Shown in pieces: positions 27,461-36,465 of a stretch of 38,250 bases of DNA (position 1 is its first letter; the number at the start of each line of letters is the position of its first letter). The stretch is from Acidobacteriota bacterium. GTDB taxonomy: Bacteria > Acidobacteriota > Thermoanaerobaculia > Multivoradales > Multivoraceae. The DNA is taken from contig JAPOVF010000364.1 in NCBI GenBank assembly GCA_026708285.1, forward strand, positions 1 through 38,250. The letters are read 5' to 3'. A program made the translations under genes and the position numbers. A model generated the notes under the pieces. The model was not told where the DNA came from and did not search any database. It saw only the letters and a program-made list of their open reading frames with translations.

Positions 27461-27751
27461 TCAGCGGGAGGCGGCCGCGGCCATCCGCGCCTGGCGCCGG
27501 CGCCAGCGCTCCCTCGCTTTCTCCGCCTCGAGTTCCCGGTTGCGCGGCGGCGCGGTCGTCGTGAGTTCCCCAAGGAGCACGGCGGTCGCCTCGGCAACGG
27601 CGTCCACGGCCTGTTCGAAGGCAGCCTCGTTCGCGCGCGACGGCCTGGTCGAGCCGCTCACCTTGCGCACGTACTGGAGCGCCGCCGCGCGCACTTCGTC
27701 TTCCCTCGCAGGCGGCTCGAAGTTGTAGAGGACGCGAATGTTCCTGCACAT
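27461..27751 (-). CDS. DUF2277 family protein
   Basis: MCRNIRVLYNFEPPAREDEVRAAALQYVRKVSGSTRPSRANEAAFEQAVDAVAEATAVLLGELTTTAPPRNRE..., characteristic N-terminus. Confidence 0.85.
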   Translation of the reverse strand: MCRNIRVLYNFEPPAREDEVRAAALQYVRKVSGSTRPSRANEAAFEQAVDAVAEATAVLLGELTTTAPPRNRELEAEKARERWRRRQARMAAAASR

Positions 27752-27761
27752 AGGGACTCCT

Positions 27762-28397
27762 TCAGTGGGCGTGGCTGCCGACATTCCCGTAGGTCGGCCA
27801 GTCCGGTTCGTACTCGCCGCTCTGATCGCCCCAGGCGGTCCAGAGTTCGGAGTGGCGGCCGCGGGCGAACAGCTCCAGATACGGACCGGGGCTACACGCT
27901 TCGATGATGTCGTAGAGCTCGTCCGGTTTGCGGGAATGCTCCCGCTTGCGCGAACGGATGATGTTGACCTGGCGCCGGCCGGGCGCCAGAGTTCGGAGCT
28001 TGCCGCGGACGCCGAACAGGACGAGCTCGGTCGTGTTGCGGAAGTAGAAGCCGACTCCCCGACCGTCCGGACCACCGTCCTTGCGGACCTTGTGCCAAAC
28101 CAGGTTCGTCTTGTATGTGAAGCCCCAGCGCCGCATCACGTCGAGGCCTTCCTGGAGGAGGGCATTCGGCACCCAGAGGTAGAGATGGGCGTCCTCGGCG
28201 CAGGCGTCCGCGACCGGAATCGCTTCGATCTCCGCCCGCTTCAGGGTTGGATACCGGCTCAGACGGCCGTGCTCCGGCGCCACCTTGCCCGTTCGATTCA
28301 GGAACTGCCAAGGCGGATCGGCCAGAACAGTGCCAAAGGCGCTGCAGGCATGTGCCTCTTCGAAATCGGAGGCCGCGGAGTGTTCGGTCGCGGGCAT
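27762..28397 (-). CDS. MT-A70 family N6-adenine methyltransferase
   Basis: FGTVLADPPWQFLNRTGK (DPPW), HLYLWVPNALLQEGLDVMRRWGFTYKTNLVWHK, GPYLELFARGRHSEL. Confidence 0.92.
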   Translation of the reverse strand: MPATEHSAASDFEEAHACSAFGTVLADPPWQFLNRTGKVAPEHGRLSRYPTLKRAEIEAIPVADACAEDAHLYLWVPNALLQEGLDVMRRWGFTYKTNLVWHKVRKDGGPDGRGVGFYFRNTTELVLFGVRGKLRTLAPGRRQVNIIRSRKREHSRKPDELYDIIEACSPGPYLELFARGRHSELWTAWGDQSGEYEPDWPTYGNVGSHAH

Positions 28398-28420
28398 GGC
28401 TCGACCGATGGTAGCGCCGA

Positions 28421-30124
28421 CTATCGCGCCTCCAACGTGTACCGTAGGAGGAGCCAGCCGTCCGGGTCGATCCGGAGGCGCTCGGGCCGTTGCGTCACGG
28501 ACAACGACGCCGTGGTTCGCTCGCCCTCGATGTCGACGCGGCCGCGAACGGCGCGGCCGGCCACCAAGACCGCCTCCACCTCCAGCGGCAGCCGATAGAT
28601 CGTCGGTCCCGTCTGCCGCACCTCGACCTCTACCGTCGACGCCACCGCGTCAAACTCCCATTCGATCTGGAGCTCCGGCACACCGGGCCGGCGGAGCCAC
28701 TGGTCGAAGAACCAGTCGAGCTTCCGCCCCGAGACCTCCTCCATGACCGCGGCGAAGTCAGCGGTCGAGGCGTTCCGGTGGCGGAACCGCTGGTAGTAGG
28801 TCCTCATGCCCTTCCAGAAGGTGCCGTCGCCGACCTCACCGCGCAGCATGTGCAGCACCCAGGCCGCCTTCTGGTAGACGTTCGGGCTCAGGAGCCGACG
28901 GGGATCGGGTACGGCCTCCGGCACGATGACGGAGTCCGGCGCCTGCTCCAGGTACCTGAGGATCCGCTCCCGCGCCGTGTCCATCTGGCCCATGAAGCGA
29001 CCGCGGCCGTAGGTCCACTCCAGGTAGCAGGCGGTCAGGTAGGTCGCAAAGCCCTCGCTGAGCCAGACGTGGGGCCAGTCGCTCTCGGTCACCGAGTCGC
29101 CGAACCACTGGTGGGCGACCTCGTGGGCGATCAGGGTCTCGATCCCGCGTTCGCTGTGGATCGCGTCCTCGTCGTAGAACACGTTGCCGGCGTTCTCCAG
29201 GCCGCCCCAGCGGGTCGTCGTCTGCACGTTGCCGAGCTTGGCGTACGGGTACTCGCCCAGCCGCCGCTCGAACGTCCCCAGCACTCGCGCCGCCGGTGCG
29301 AAGGCGCGCAGCCCAACTTCACGGTCCTGCGGATAGACCCAGATCTCCACGGGCACACCGTTGACCTCGGCTTGCCGGCGGCGGGCGAAACGAGCTACGC
29401 CGACCGCCATCACCTTGGTCGCGACCGGCGCCCGACTGCGCCACTCGGTGCGCCGCATGCCGCCTCCCAGATCAACGGCCTCGACGAAGGCACCGGTGGC
29501 AACGGCCTGGTACCGCGCCGGCGCCGTGACGACGAACGCCACGGTCGCCTTGTCCGACGGGTGATCGACCACCGGCAGCCAGTGATGAGCCCGGTTCGGC
29601 CAGTTGTCGGCAAAGAAGGTGCGCTCGCCGTGCCGGTTCCGGCCGATCGTGAAACCGTCGGCCGGGACGCCGCCGTACCGAACCTCGATGCGATGTCGTT
29701 CACCGGCCGCAGCTTCGCGGTCCAGGCTCACGAGGAGCCGGTCGTCCTGCTGCCGGAAACGAAGAGCCCGGCCAGGCTGAGGCGTTTCCGCAGCCGGGTC
29801 GGCGACCCTCGCCGAGGAAACGACCATGCCACCGGCCGACCGATCCTCACCGGCCTTCCCGTCCGCTTCCAGGCTGCTGCCTTCCACCAGATCATCGAGA
29901 TCGAATGCGACCTCGGTGACCCCTCGCAGGATGCGAAAGGCGATCGTCGCCTTGCCTTCGATCCCGTCGGTCTGATCGGAGAGCTCGAGTTCGAAGCGGT
30001 AGTCCAGGACGTCGATCGCCGCTCCAGGCCGTTGCGCCAGCGTGGGCGCGGCGAGACCCGCGGCCAGAAGGAGCGGCAGCGCCAGACGCACCGCAACGTG
30101 CCCCGGCCGGTCGGCCGAGGTCAC
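28421..30124 (-). CDS. M1-family metallopeptidase (aminopeptidase N-like), secreted
   Basis: Signal-like LALPLLLAAGLAAPTLA; GGLENAGNVFYDE (GxMEN-like), HEVAHQWFGDSVTESDWPHVWLSEGFATY (HExxH-18-E). Probable GTG start at 30124 or 30088. Confidence 0.92.
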   Translation of the reverse strand: MTSADRPGHVAVRLALPLLLAAGLAAPTLAQRPGAAIDVLDYRFELELSDQTDGIEGKATIAFRILRGVTEVAFDLDDLVEGSSLEADGKAGEDRSAGGMVVSSARVADPAAETPQPGRALRFRQQDDRLLVSLDREAAAGERHRIEVRYGGVPADGFTIGRNRHGERTFFADNWPNRAHHWLPVVDHPSDKATVAFVVTAPARYQAVATGAFVEAVDLGGGMRRTEWRSRAPVATKVMAVGVARFARRRQAEVNGVPVEIWVYPQDREVGLRAFAPAARVLGTFERRLGEYPYAKLGNVQTTTRWGGLENAGNVFYDEDAIHSERGIETLIAHEVAHQWFGDSVTESDWPHVWLSEGFATYLTACYLEWTYGRGRFMGQMDTARERILRYLEQAPDSVIVPEAVPDPRRLLSPNVYQKAAWVLHMLRGEVGDGTFWKGMRTYYQRFRHRNASTADFAAVMEEVSGRKLDWFFDQWLRRPGVPELQIEWEFDAVASTVEVEVRQTGPTIYRLPLEVEAVLVAGRAVRGRVDIEGERTTASLSVTQRPERLRIDPDGWLLLRYTLEAR

Positions 30125-30164
30125 GTGCGGTTTCAGGCGCCGGCGTGCGCCGGCGTCAGGAGTC

Positions 30165-30776
30165 TCAGTCGTTGAGGAACTTGTAGACGACCGCCGCCAC
30201 GGCGCCGCCAACGAGCGGTCCGACTCCGTACAACGCCAGCGTGTTGGCGTCGAAGCCGCCACCCGTGATCGCCTCCATGACCTGGGGACCGATACCGACT
30301 GCGGGGTTGATGGCACCACCGGATACTCCGCCGGCAGCGTACACGGCCGCCGAAAGCGTAAAGCCGATGACCAGCCCGTTGGCCGGGTTGCCCTCCGATC
30401 GCGAGGACATCATGTTCAGCACAACCGTGACGAGAGCGAAGGTGAGCAGCGCCTCGGCAACCATGCCGTGCATCAGCGGATGCTCAGTCGGCATCGGCGC
30501 CGTGCTTCCGCCGACCAGGTAGCTATGGACGAGCCAACCAAGACAGGCGCCGACAAGCTGGGCCACCATGTACTGAACCATGTCGGCCACACCAAGCTTG
30601 CCGCGCATCCACGCAGCCAAGCTCACGGCCGGGTTGAAATGAGCACCGGACAGGTGTCCGCCGCTGTAGGTCATCACCGCCAGCATCAACCCGACGGCGA
30701 TGGCGGCGTTGCCGGTTAGGGCCACAGCCATCATCAGGAACATCGTGCCGATGCACTCCATGAGCAGCTTGCGCAT
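30165..30776 (-). CDS. MIP-family aquaporin/channel
   Basis: SGAHFNPAVSLAAW and GGAINPAVGIGPQ twin NPA motifs; six TM segments. Confidence 0.92.
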   Translation of the reverse strand: MRKLLMECIGTMFLMMAVALTGNAAIAVGLMLAVMTYSGGHLSGAHFNPAVSLAAWMRGKLGVADMVQYMVAQLVGACLGWLVHSYLVGGSTAPMPTEHPLMHGMVAEALLTFALVTVVLNMMSSRSEGNPANGLVIGFTLSAAVYAAGGVSGGAINPAVGIGPQVMEAITGGGFDANTLALYGVGPLVGGAVAAVVYKFLND

Positions 30777-30896
30777 GTGTCTCCCTCCCTAGGTTCTACT
30801 TCAGATCTCTTCCTCCTCGTTTACGCCTTGCCGGCGACCAACCCGGCCGCGCTTCAACGTAGATGGTAGCGTCCGAACATCCGGCCAGAACATTGA

Positions 30897-32039
<1,143 letters not shown>

Positions 32040-32083
32040 TCAGGATCGCCGCCCGCACGGCCTACCCCGAGCCTGGTGCGGTC

Positions 32084-32611
32084 TCAGTCCTCCTGCGCGA
32101 CCGGATTCAGGACCATCGTCATCTGACGGCCCTCCAGGCCGGACCGTGTCTCGACCTCGCCCACACCCTCGATGGCGCTGCTCACCTTGTCCAGAATGGC
32201 CGCGCCGAGTTCGGGCCGGCGAAGTTGCCTGTAGCGGAAGAAGATCGTCACCTTGACCTTCTTGCCCTCGCGCAGGAAGCGCAGCGCCCGGTCCGTCTTG
32301 ATCTGGTAGTCGTGCGGGTCGATCGTGGGCCGGTACTTGACCTCCTTCAGGTCGATCGTCGCCGCCTTCTTCCGCGATTCCCGCTTCTTCTTCTCGCGCT
32401 CGAACTTGACCTTGCCCCAATCGAGGATGCGCACGACGGGCGGGTCCGCGTTCGGTCCCACCTCCACAAGATCGAGCCGCGCGTCCTGAGCGCGCGTCTT
32501 GGCCTGCTCCAAGGGGACAACACCGATCTGGGTGCCGTCCTGGTCGATGAGCCGCACCGGGCTCCTCCGGATCCGGTGGTTGATGCGCGGCTCTCTAGAT
32601 GGGGGTGCGAT
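32084..32611 (-). CDS. infC: Translation initiation factor IF-3 (probable non-canonical ATC start)
   Basis: Track ORF begins at GTG 32557, but the conserved IF-3 N-terminus (IAPPSREPRINHRIRRSPVRLIDQDGTQIGVV) extends in frame to ATC at 32611, with SD CAGGAG at 32625-32620. Confidence 0.88.
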   Translation of the reverse strand: MAPPSREPRINHRIRRSPVRLIDQDGTQIGVVPLEQAKTRAQDARLDLVEVGPNADPPVVRILDWGKVKFEREKKKRESRKKAATIDLKEVKYRPTIDPHDYQIKTDRALRFLREGKKVKVTIFFRYRQLRRPELGAAILDKVSSAIEGVGEVETRSGLEGRQMTMVLNPVAQED

Positions 32612-32619
32612 CTTGGGGA

Positions 32620-32625
32620 CTCCTG
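32620..32625 (-). promoter_or_regulatory. Shine-Dalgarno CAGGAG for infC AUC start
   Basis: Reverse complement CAGGAG-TCCCCAAG-ATC; 8-nt spacing. Confidence 0.65.
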
Positions 32626-32799
32626 TGCGTTGACTGGTCGGTTCCGCTTCGGGCGGCCGAGGTTCGGCCGCGAGTGAGACGAAGCGATACCTTAGCCGCT
32701 CTCAGCCCGCCTGTGGGCGTGGATCCAGTGGATTGAACGGACGCGCTCGTGCCAGCGCCGACGCCCTCGCCGGGAGGGCTTCACTGACCGCGCCTTGTG

Positions 32800-33669
32800 T
32801 CAACCAACGGCGGCCCTGCGTGCCGGCTCCGTCTTGGCCCGGCGAGCGGCTTTCCTGGACTTGCGGTCGGCCTCGCCGTCGCCTTCCTCGACATCGCCGT
32901 TCTTCGAGAGGCTCGCCTTGAGCGCCTCCATCAGGTCGATGATCTGAGCCTGGGGCGCCTCCGTCTCGTCCTCTGCGACTTCGCGCCCGTCGATCTTGTT
33001 CTGGATGGCCTGCCACAGCCGTCTGCGTACTTCGTCGGTGTACTGGTCGGGCTGGAACTCGTCGTTGGCGATCTGCTCGATCAACTGCACCGCAAGCTCG
33101 AGTTCTCCTGGCTTGAGTTCCGTCTCGTCGCCCAGCGGGACTTCGTCGAAGGACTTCAGTTCGTCCTCGTACTTCAGTTGCTGCATCAGCAGCCCGGAAG
33201 CGAAGGGGCGGAGCATGACGAGGTACTGCTTGCCGCGTGCGGCGTGCTTGGCCAGCGCCGAGCGCCCCGTCTTACGCATCGCTTCGCTGAGCAGGCGATA
33301 GGCGCGCTCGCCGCCCTTCTCGGGACCCAGGTAGTAGGACTTCTCGAAGTAGATCGGCTCCACCTCGGCCAGCGGCACGAACTCGGTGATCTCGATCGCC
33401 GGAGAGGCCTTCTCCTGCAGCTCCTTGATCTCCTCGTTGCTGAAGGTGACGTACTGCCCCTTACCGAACTCGTAGCCCTTGATCGTCTCCTTCCGCTCCA
33501 CGAGGGCACCGGTACGCGGGTTGACCAACTGCTGCTTGACCCGCGTGTTGTCCGTCGGGTCCAGCATGTTGAAGCGGACGCCGCCCGAGGTCTCCGACGT
33601 CGAGTACAGCCTGACGGGAATGGAAACCAGGCCGAAGGAGACGGTGCCGGTGCCGACGGAACGAGCGGG
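32800..33669 (-). CDS. ku: Non-homologous end-joining protein Ku
   Basis: MPARSVGTGTVSFGLVSIPVRLYSTSE..VRFNMLDPTDNTRVKQQLVNPRTG, YYLGPEKGGERAYRLL; lysine/arginine-rich C-terminal tail. Confidence 0.95.
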   Translation of the reverse strand, partial: PARSVGTGTVSFGLVSIPVRLYSTSETSGGVRFNMLDPTDNTRVKQQLVNPRTGALVERKETIKGYEFGKGQYVTFSNEEIKELQEKASPAIEITEFVPLAEVEPIYFEKSYYLGPEKGGERAYRLLSEAMRKTGRSALAKHAARGKQYLVMLRPFASGLLMQQLKYEDELKSFDEVPLGDETELKPGELELAVQLIEQIANDEFQPDQYTDEVRRRLWQAIQNKIDGREVAEDETEAPQAQIIDLMEALKASLSKNGDVEEGDGEADRKSRKAARRAKTEPARRAAVG

Positions 33670-33699
33670 CATAGACTGCAAATCATAGCACCGAAACCG

Positions 33700-33833
33700 G
33701 TTGCGCGGGGCATGGAGCCGGCCGCCAAAGCGGAGCCGGCCCTTGGGCCGGCACGTCTCAAGGCCGCCTACGGCGGCAGCGGGCGGGGACGCCGGCGCAC
33801 CCAGTAGGCGGCCTGCGCCATGCCCCGCGCAAC
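33700..33833. repeat. Structured intergenic element: 16-bp terminal inverted repeats GTTGCGCGGGGCATGG / CCATGCCCCGCGCAAC with nested palindromes and the 24-nt core (33782-33805)
   Basis: Outer arms 33700-33715 and 33818-33833; inner arms AGGCCGCCTAC 33761-33771 / GTAGGCGGCCT 33804-33814; palindrome GCCGGCCCTTGGGCCGGC 33735-33752. Confidence 0.85.
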
Positions 33834-33857
33834 TGCTTCTGGGAGAATGCGCCCCTG

Positions 33858-36431
33858 ATGCCGCGCGGCAATCTCGAGGCCTATCGCCGCAAGCGATCCA
33901 GCGAAGCGACGCCCGAACCCTTCGGTCCTGCGACGGGAACCGGCGCGGGCCGCTTCGTGGTCCAGAAGCACGCCGCCCGGAGGGTCCACTTCGACCTGCG
34001 CCTGGAACTCGAGGGGACGCTCAAGAGCTGGGCCGTGCCCCGCGGCCCAAGCCTGGACCCGGAGATCAAGCGTCTGGCGGTCGCCACCGAGGACCACCCA
34101 CTGGAGTACGCCGACTTCGAAGGATCGATCCCCGCCGGCAACTACGGCGCCGGCGCGATGATCGTCTGGGACACCGGCCGCTGGAAGCCGCTCGAGGACC
34201 CGGTCGCCGGTATTACGAGCGGCAAGCTGCTGTTCGAGCTCCACGGCTACAAGCTGCGGGGCGTCTGGACCCTGTTTCGTACCGGCGGCAAGGGCAATCA
34301 GAACGACGGCAATCAGTGGTTGCTGATGAAGAAACCGGACGCCGCCGCCCGCGCGGACAGCGGCGACGGCGGTGATGACCTGCCGCCGCAGTCCGTGCTC
34401 TCGGGCCTGACTGTCGAGGAGCTGCGAGACGGTTGCGACCGGATCGAGGACGTACGCACCGAGATCGTCGAATCAGCCGCCCGCCGCCGCCGGGTCGATC
34501 CCCGTACCCTGCCGCTGATGCTGGCGGTCACCGGCGAAAGGCCCTTCTCCCGCCACGGCTGGATCTACGAACTGAAGTACGACGGCTACCGGCTGGTGGC
34601 GGCCAAGGAGGGCGGCAGCGTCTTCCTGCGCTACCGGAAAGGCGGCGACGTGACCGCGCTCTACCCCGAGCTGACCCGCGCCCTCCACGCGCTGCCGGTG
34701 CAGTCCCTGATCCTGGACGGCGAGGTCACCGTCCTCGACGCCGGCGGCAGGCCAAGCTTCGCCAGACTGCAGACGCGGGCATTGCTCAGCCGGCCGGTCG
34801 ACATCGAACAGGCCGCCGTTCGCCGGCCCGCGACCCTGTTCGCCTTCGATCTCGTCGCCTTCGAGGAGCACGACCTGAGGTCGCTGCCGCTACTCGAGCG
34901 CAAGACCCTGCTCGCGAAGGTCCTGCCCCCGGCCGGACCGCTCCGCTACTCCGACCACATCGAGGACCAGGGCGAGGCGTTCTTCGAGCAGGTGGTCGCC
35001 ATGGGTCTCGAGGGCGCCATGGCCAAGGACGCCGCCTCCCGCTACGTCGGCCGCCGCTCGTCGTCCTGGGTCAAGCTGAGAACCGAGCGAACCGCCGACT
35101 TCGTGATCGTCGGCATGTCGCCACCCAAGGGCAGCCGGGTCGGCCTCGGCTCGCTCCACCTGGCGGTCTGGGATGCGGAGGCCGGCGAGCTGGTCTACTC
35201 CGGGCGCGTCGGCACGGGGTTCAGCGACGCGATCCTGACGGAACTCGCGGAGCGTCTGTCGGCGATCCGGCGCGAGGCTCCTCCGTGTCGAGCGCCCGCA
35301 GGCGAGGACGAAGCGGCAGGGGGCGAGCTGACCGACGACCACCTCATGGGCGGGCGCATCGAGGACCAGACCTGGGTCGAGCCGAACGACGAACTGATCT
35401 GCGAGGTCCGGTACAAGGAATGGACGCCCCACGGCTTGCTCCGGCATCCCGTCTTCCTGCGCCTGCGCGACGACAAGCCGATCGAGGACTGCGTGCGCCG
35501 GGCCGGGCCGCGCGGCGCCGGGGACACGCCGCCGGCACCACCGAAGCCGCGGGTCGAGATCACGAACGAATCCAAGGTCTTCTGGCCGAACGAGGGCTAC
35601 ACGAAGGGCGACCTGATCGACTTCTACGCCGCGATCGCCGACTCGATGCAGCCCTACCTCAGCGACCGCCCGCTGGTGATGACCCGCTACCCAGACGGGA
35701 TCGAGGGGAAGTCCTTCTTCCAGAAGAACGCGCCCGACTTCGCCCCGGACTGGCTGCACACGGTCCGGTTGACCAGCCCGCGGACGGAGAGGGAGGTCGA
35801 GTACTTCGTCTGCCAGAACAGGGAGAGCCTGATCTACGTGGCCAACCTGGCGGCGATCGTCCTCCATGTCTGGTCCAGCCGCTTGCACGAGCTCGGTCAA
35901 CCGGACTGGTGCATCCTCGACCTCGACCCGAAGGACGCGCCCTTCGAGGACGTGATCGAGATCGCCCTCGCCATCCGCCGCCTGTGCAGGCAGATCAAGC
36001 TCCCCAGCTTCGTCAAGACCAGCGGCTCGAGCGGCCTCCACGTCCTCCTGCCCCTCGGCGGAGCTTGCACCTACGAGCAGTCCCGGGGCCTCGGCCAACT
36101 GATTGCCCAGATCATCTGCCGGCAACTGCCGGAGATCGCGACCGTCACCCGCAACCCCGAACGCCGCGGAGGCAAGGTCTACCTCGACTTCGTCCAGAAC
36201 GGCCGCGGCCGGCTGCTCGTCGCCCCGTTCAGCGTCCGCCCCCTTCCCGCCGCTCCCGTGTCGACACCGCTCCGCTGGTCCGAGGTCAAACCGGGGCTCG
36301 ACCTGCGCGATCACAACATCCGGACCGTGCCGGAACGCCTCAGGAAGCTGAAGACCGACCCGCTGCGCGGGGTCCTGAAGGAGCAGCCCGACCTGCTGGC
36401 GGCGCTGCGTCGACTGAGCGAGCTGGTGTAG
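33858..36431 (+). CDS. ligD: Multifunctional DNA ligase D (phosphoesterase - ligase - polymerase order)
   Basis: PE: FVVQKHAARRVHFDLRLELEG...DHPLEYADFEGSIPAGNYGAG; ligase: YELKYDGYRLV; polymerase: SKVFWPNEGYTKGDLIDFYAAIADSMQPYLSDRPLVMTRYPDGIEGKSFFQKN... CILDLDPKD. Confidence 0.96.
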   Translation: MPRGNLEAYRRKRSSEATPEPFGPATGTGAGRFVVQKHAARRVHFDLRLELEGTLKSWAVPRGPSLDPEIKRLAVATEDHPLEYADFEGSIPAGNYGAGAMIVWDTGRWKPLEDPVAGITSGKLLFELHGYKLRGVWTLFRTGGKGNQNDGNQWLLMKKPDAAARADSGDGGDDLPPQSVLSGLTVEELRDGCDRIEDVRTEIVESAARRRRVDPRTLPLMLAVTGERPFSRHGWIYELKYDGYRLVAAKEGGSVFLRYRKGGDVTALYPELTRALHALPVQSLILDGEVTVLDAGGRPSFARLQTRALLSRPVDIEQAAVRRPATLFAFDLVAFEEHDLRSLPLLERKTLLAKVLPPAGPLRYSDHIEDQGEAFFEQVVAMGLEGAMAKDAASRYVGRRSSSWVKLRTERTADFVIVGMSPPKGSRVGLGSLHLAVWDAEAGELVYSGRVGTGFSDAILTELAERLSAIRREAPPCRAPAGEDEAAGGELTDDHLMGGRIEDQTWVEPNDELICEVRYKEWTPHGLLRHPVFLRLRDDKPIEDCVRRAGPRGAGDTPPAPPKPRVEITNESKVFWPNEGYTKGDLIDFYAAIADSMQPYLSDRPLVMTRYPDGIEGKSFFQKNAPDFAPDWLHTVRLTSPRTEREVEYFVCQNRESLIYVANLAAIVLHVWSSRLHELGQPDWCILDLDPKDAPFEDVIEIALAIRRLCRQIKLPSFVKTSGSSGLHVLLPLGGACTYEQSRGLGQLIAQIICRQLPEIATVTRNPERRGGKVYLDFVQNGRGRLLVAPFSVRPLPAAPVSTPLRWSEVKPGLDLRDHNIRTVPERLRKLKTDPLRGVLKEQPDLLAALRRLSELV

Positions 36432-36465
36432 GAGCCCGTACGCGGTCGCACAGCGCTTTCGGACA

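Noticed and set aside
32800-36431. Ku/LigD as a novel defence or repair system
   Set aside because: Both proteins match the known bacterial NHEJ pair with standard domains; only the intergenic structure is unusual.
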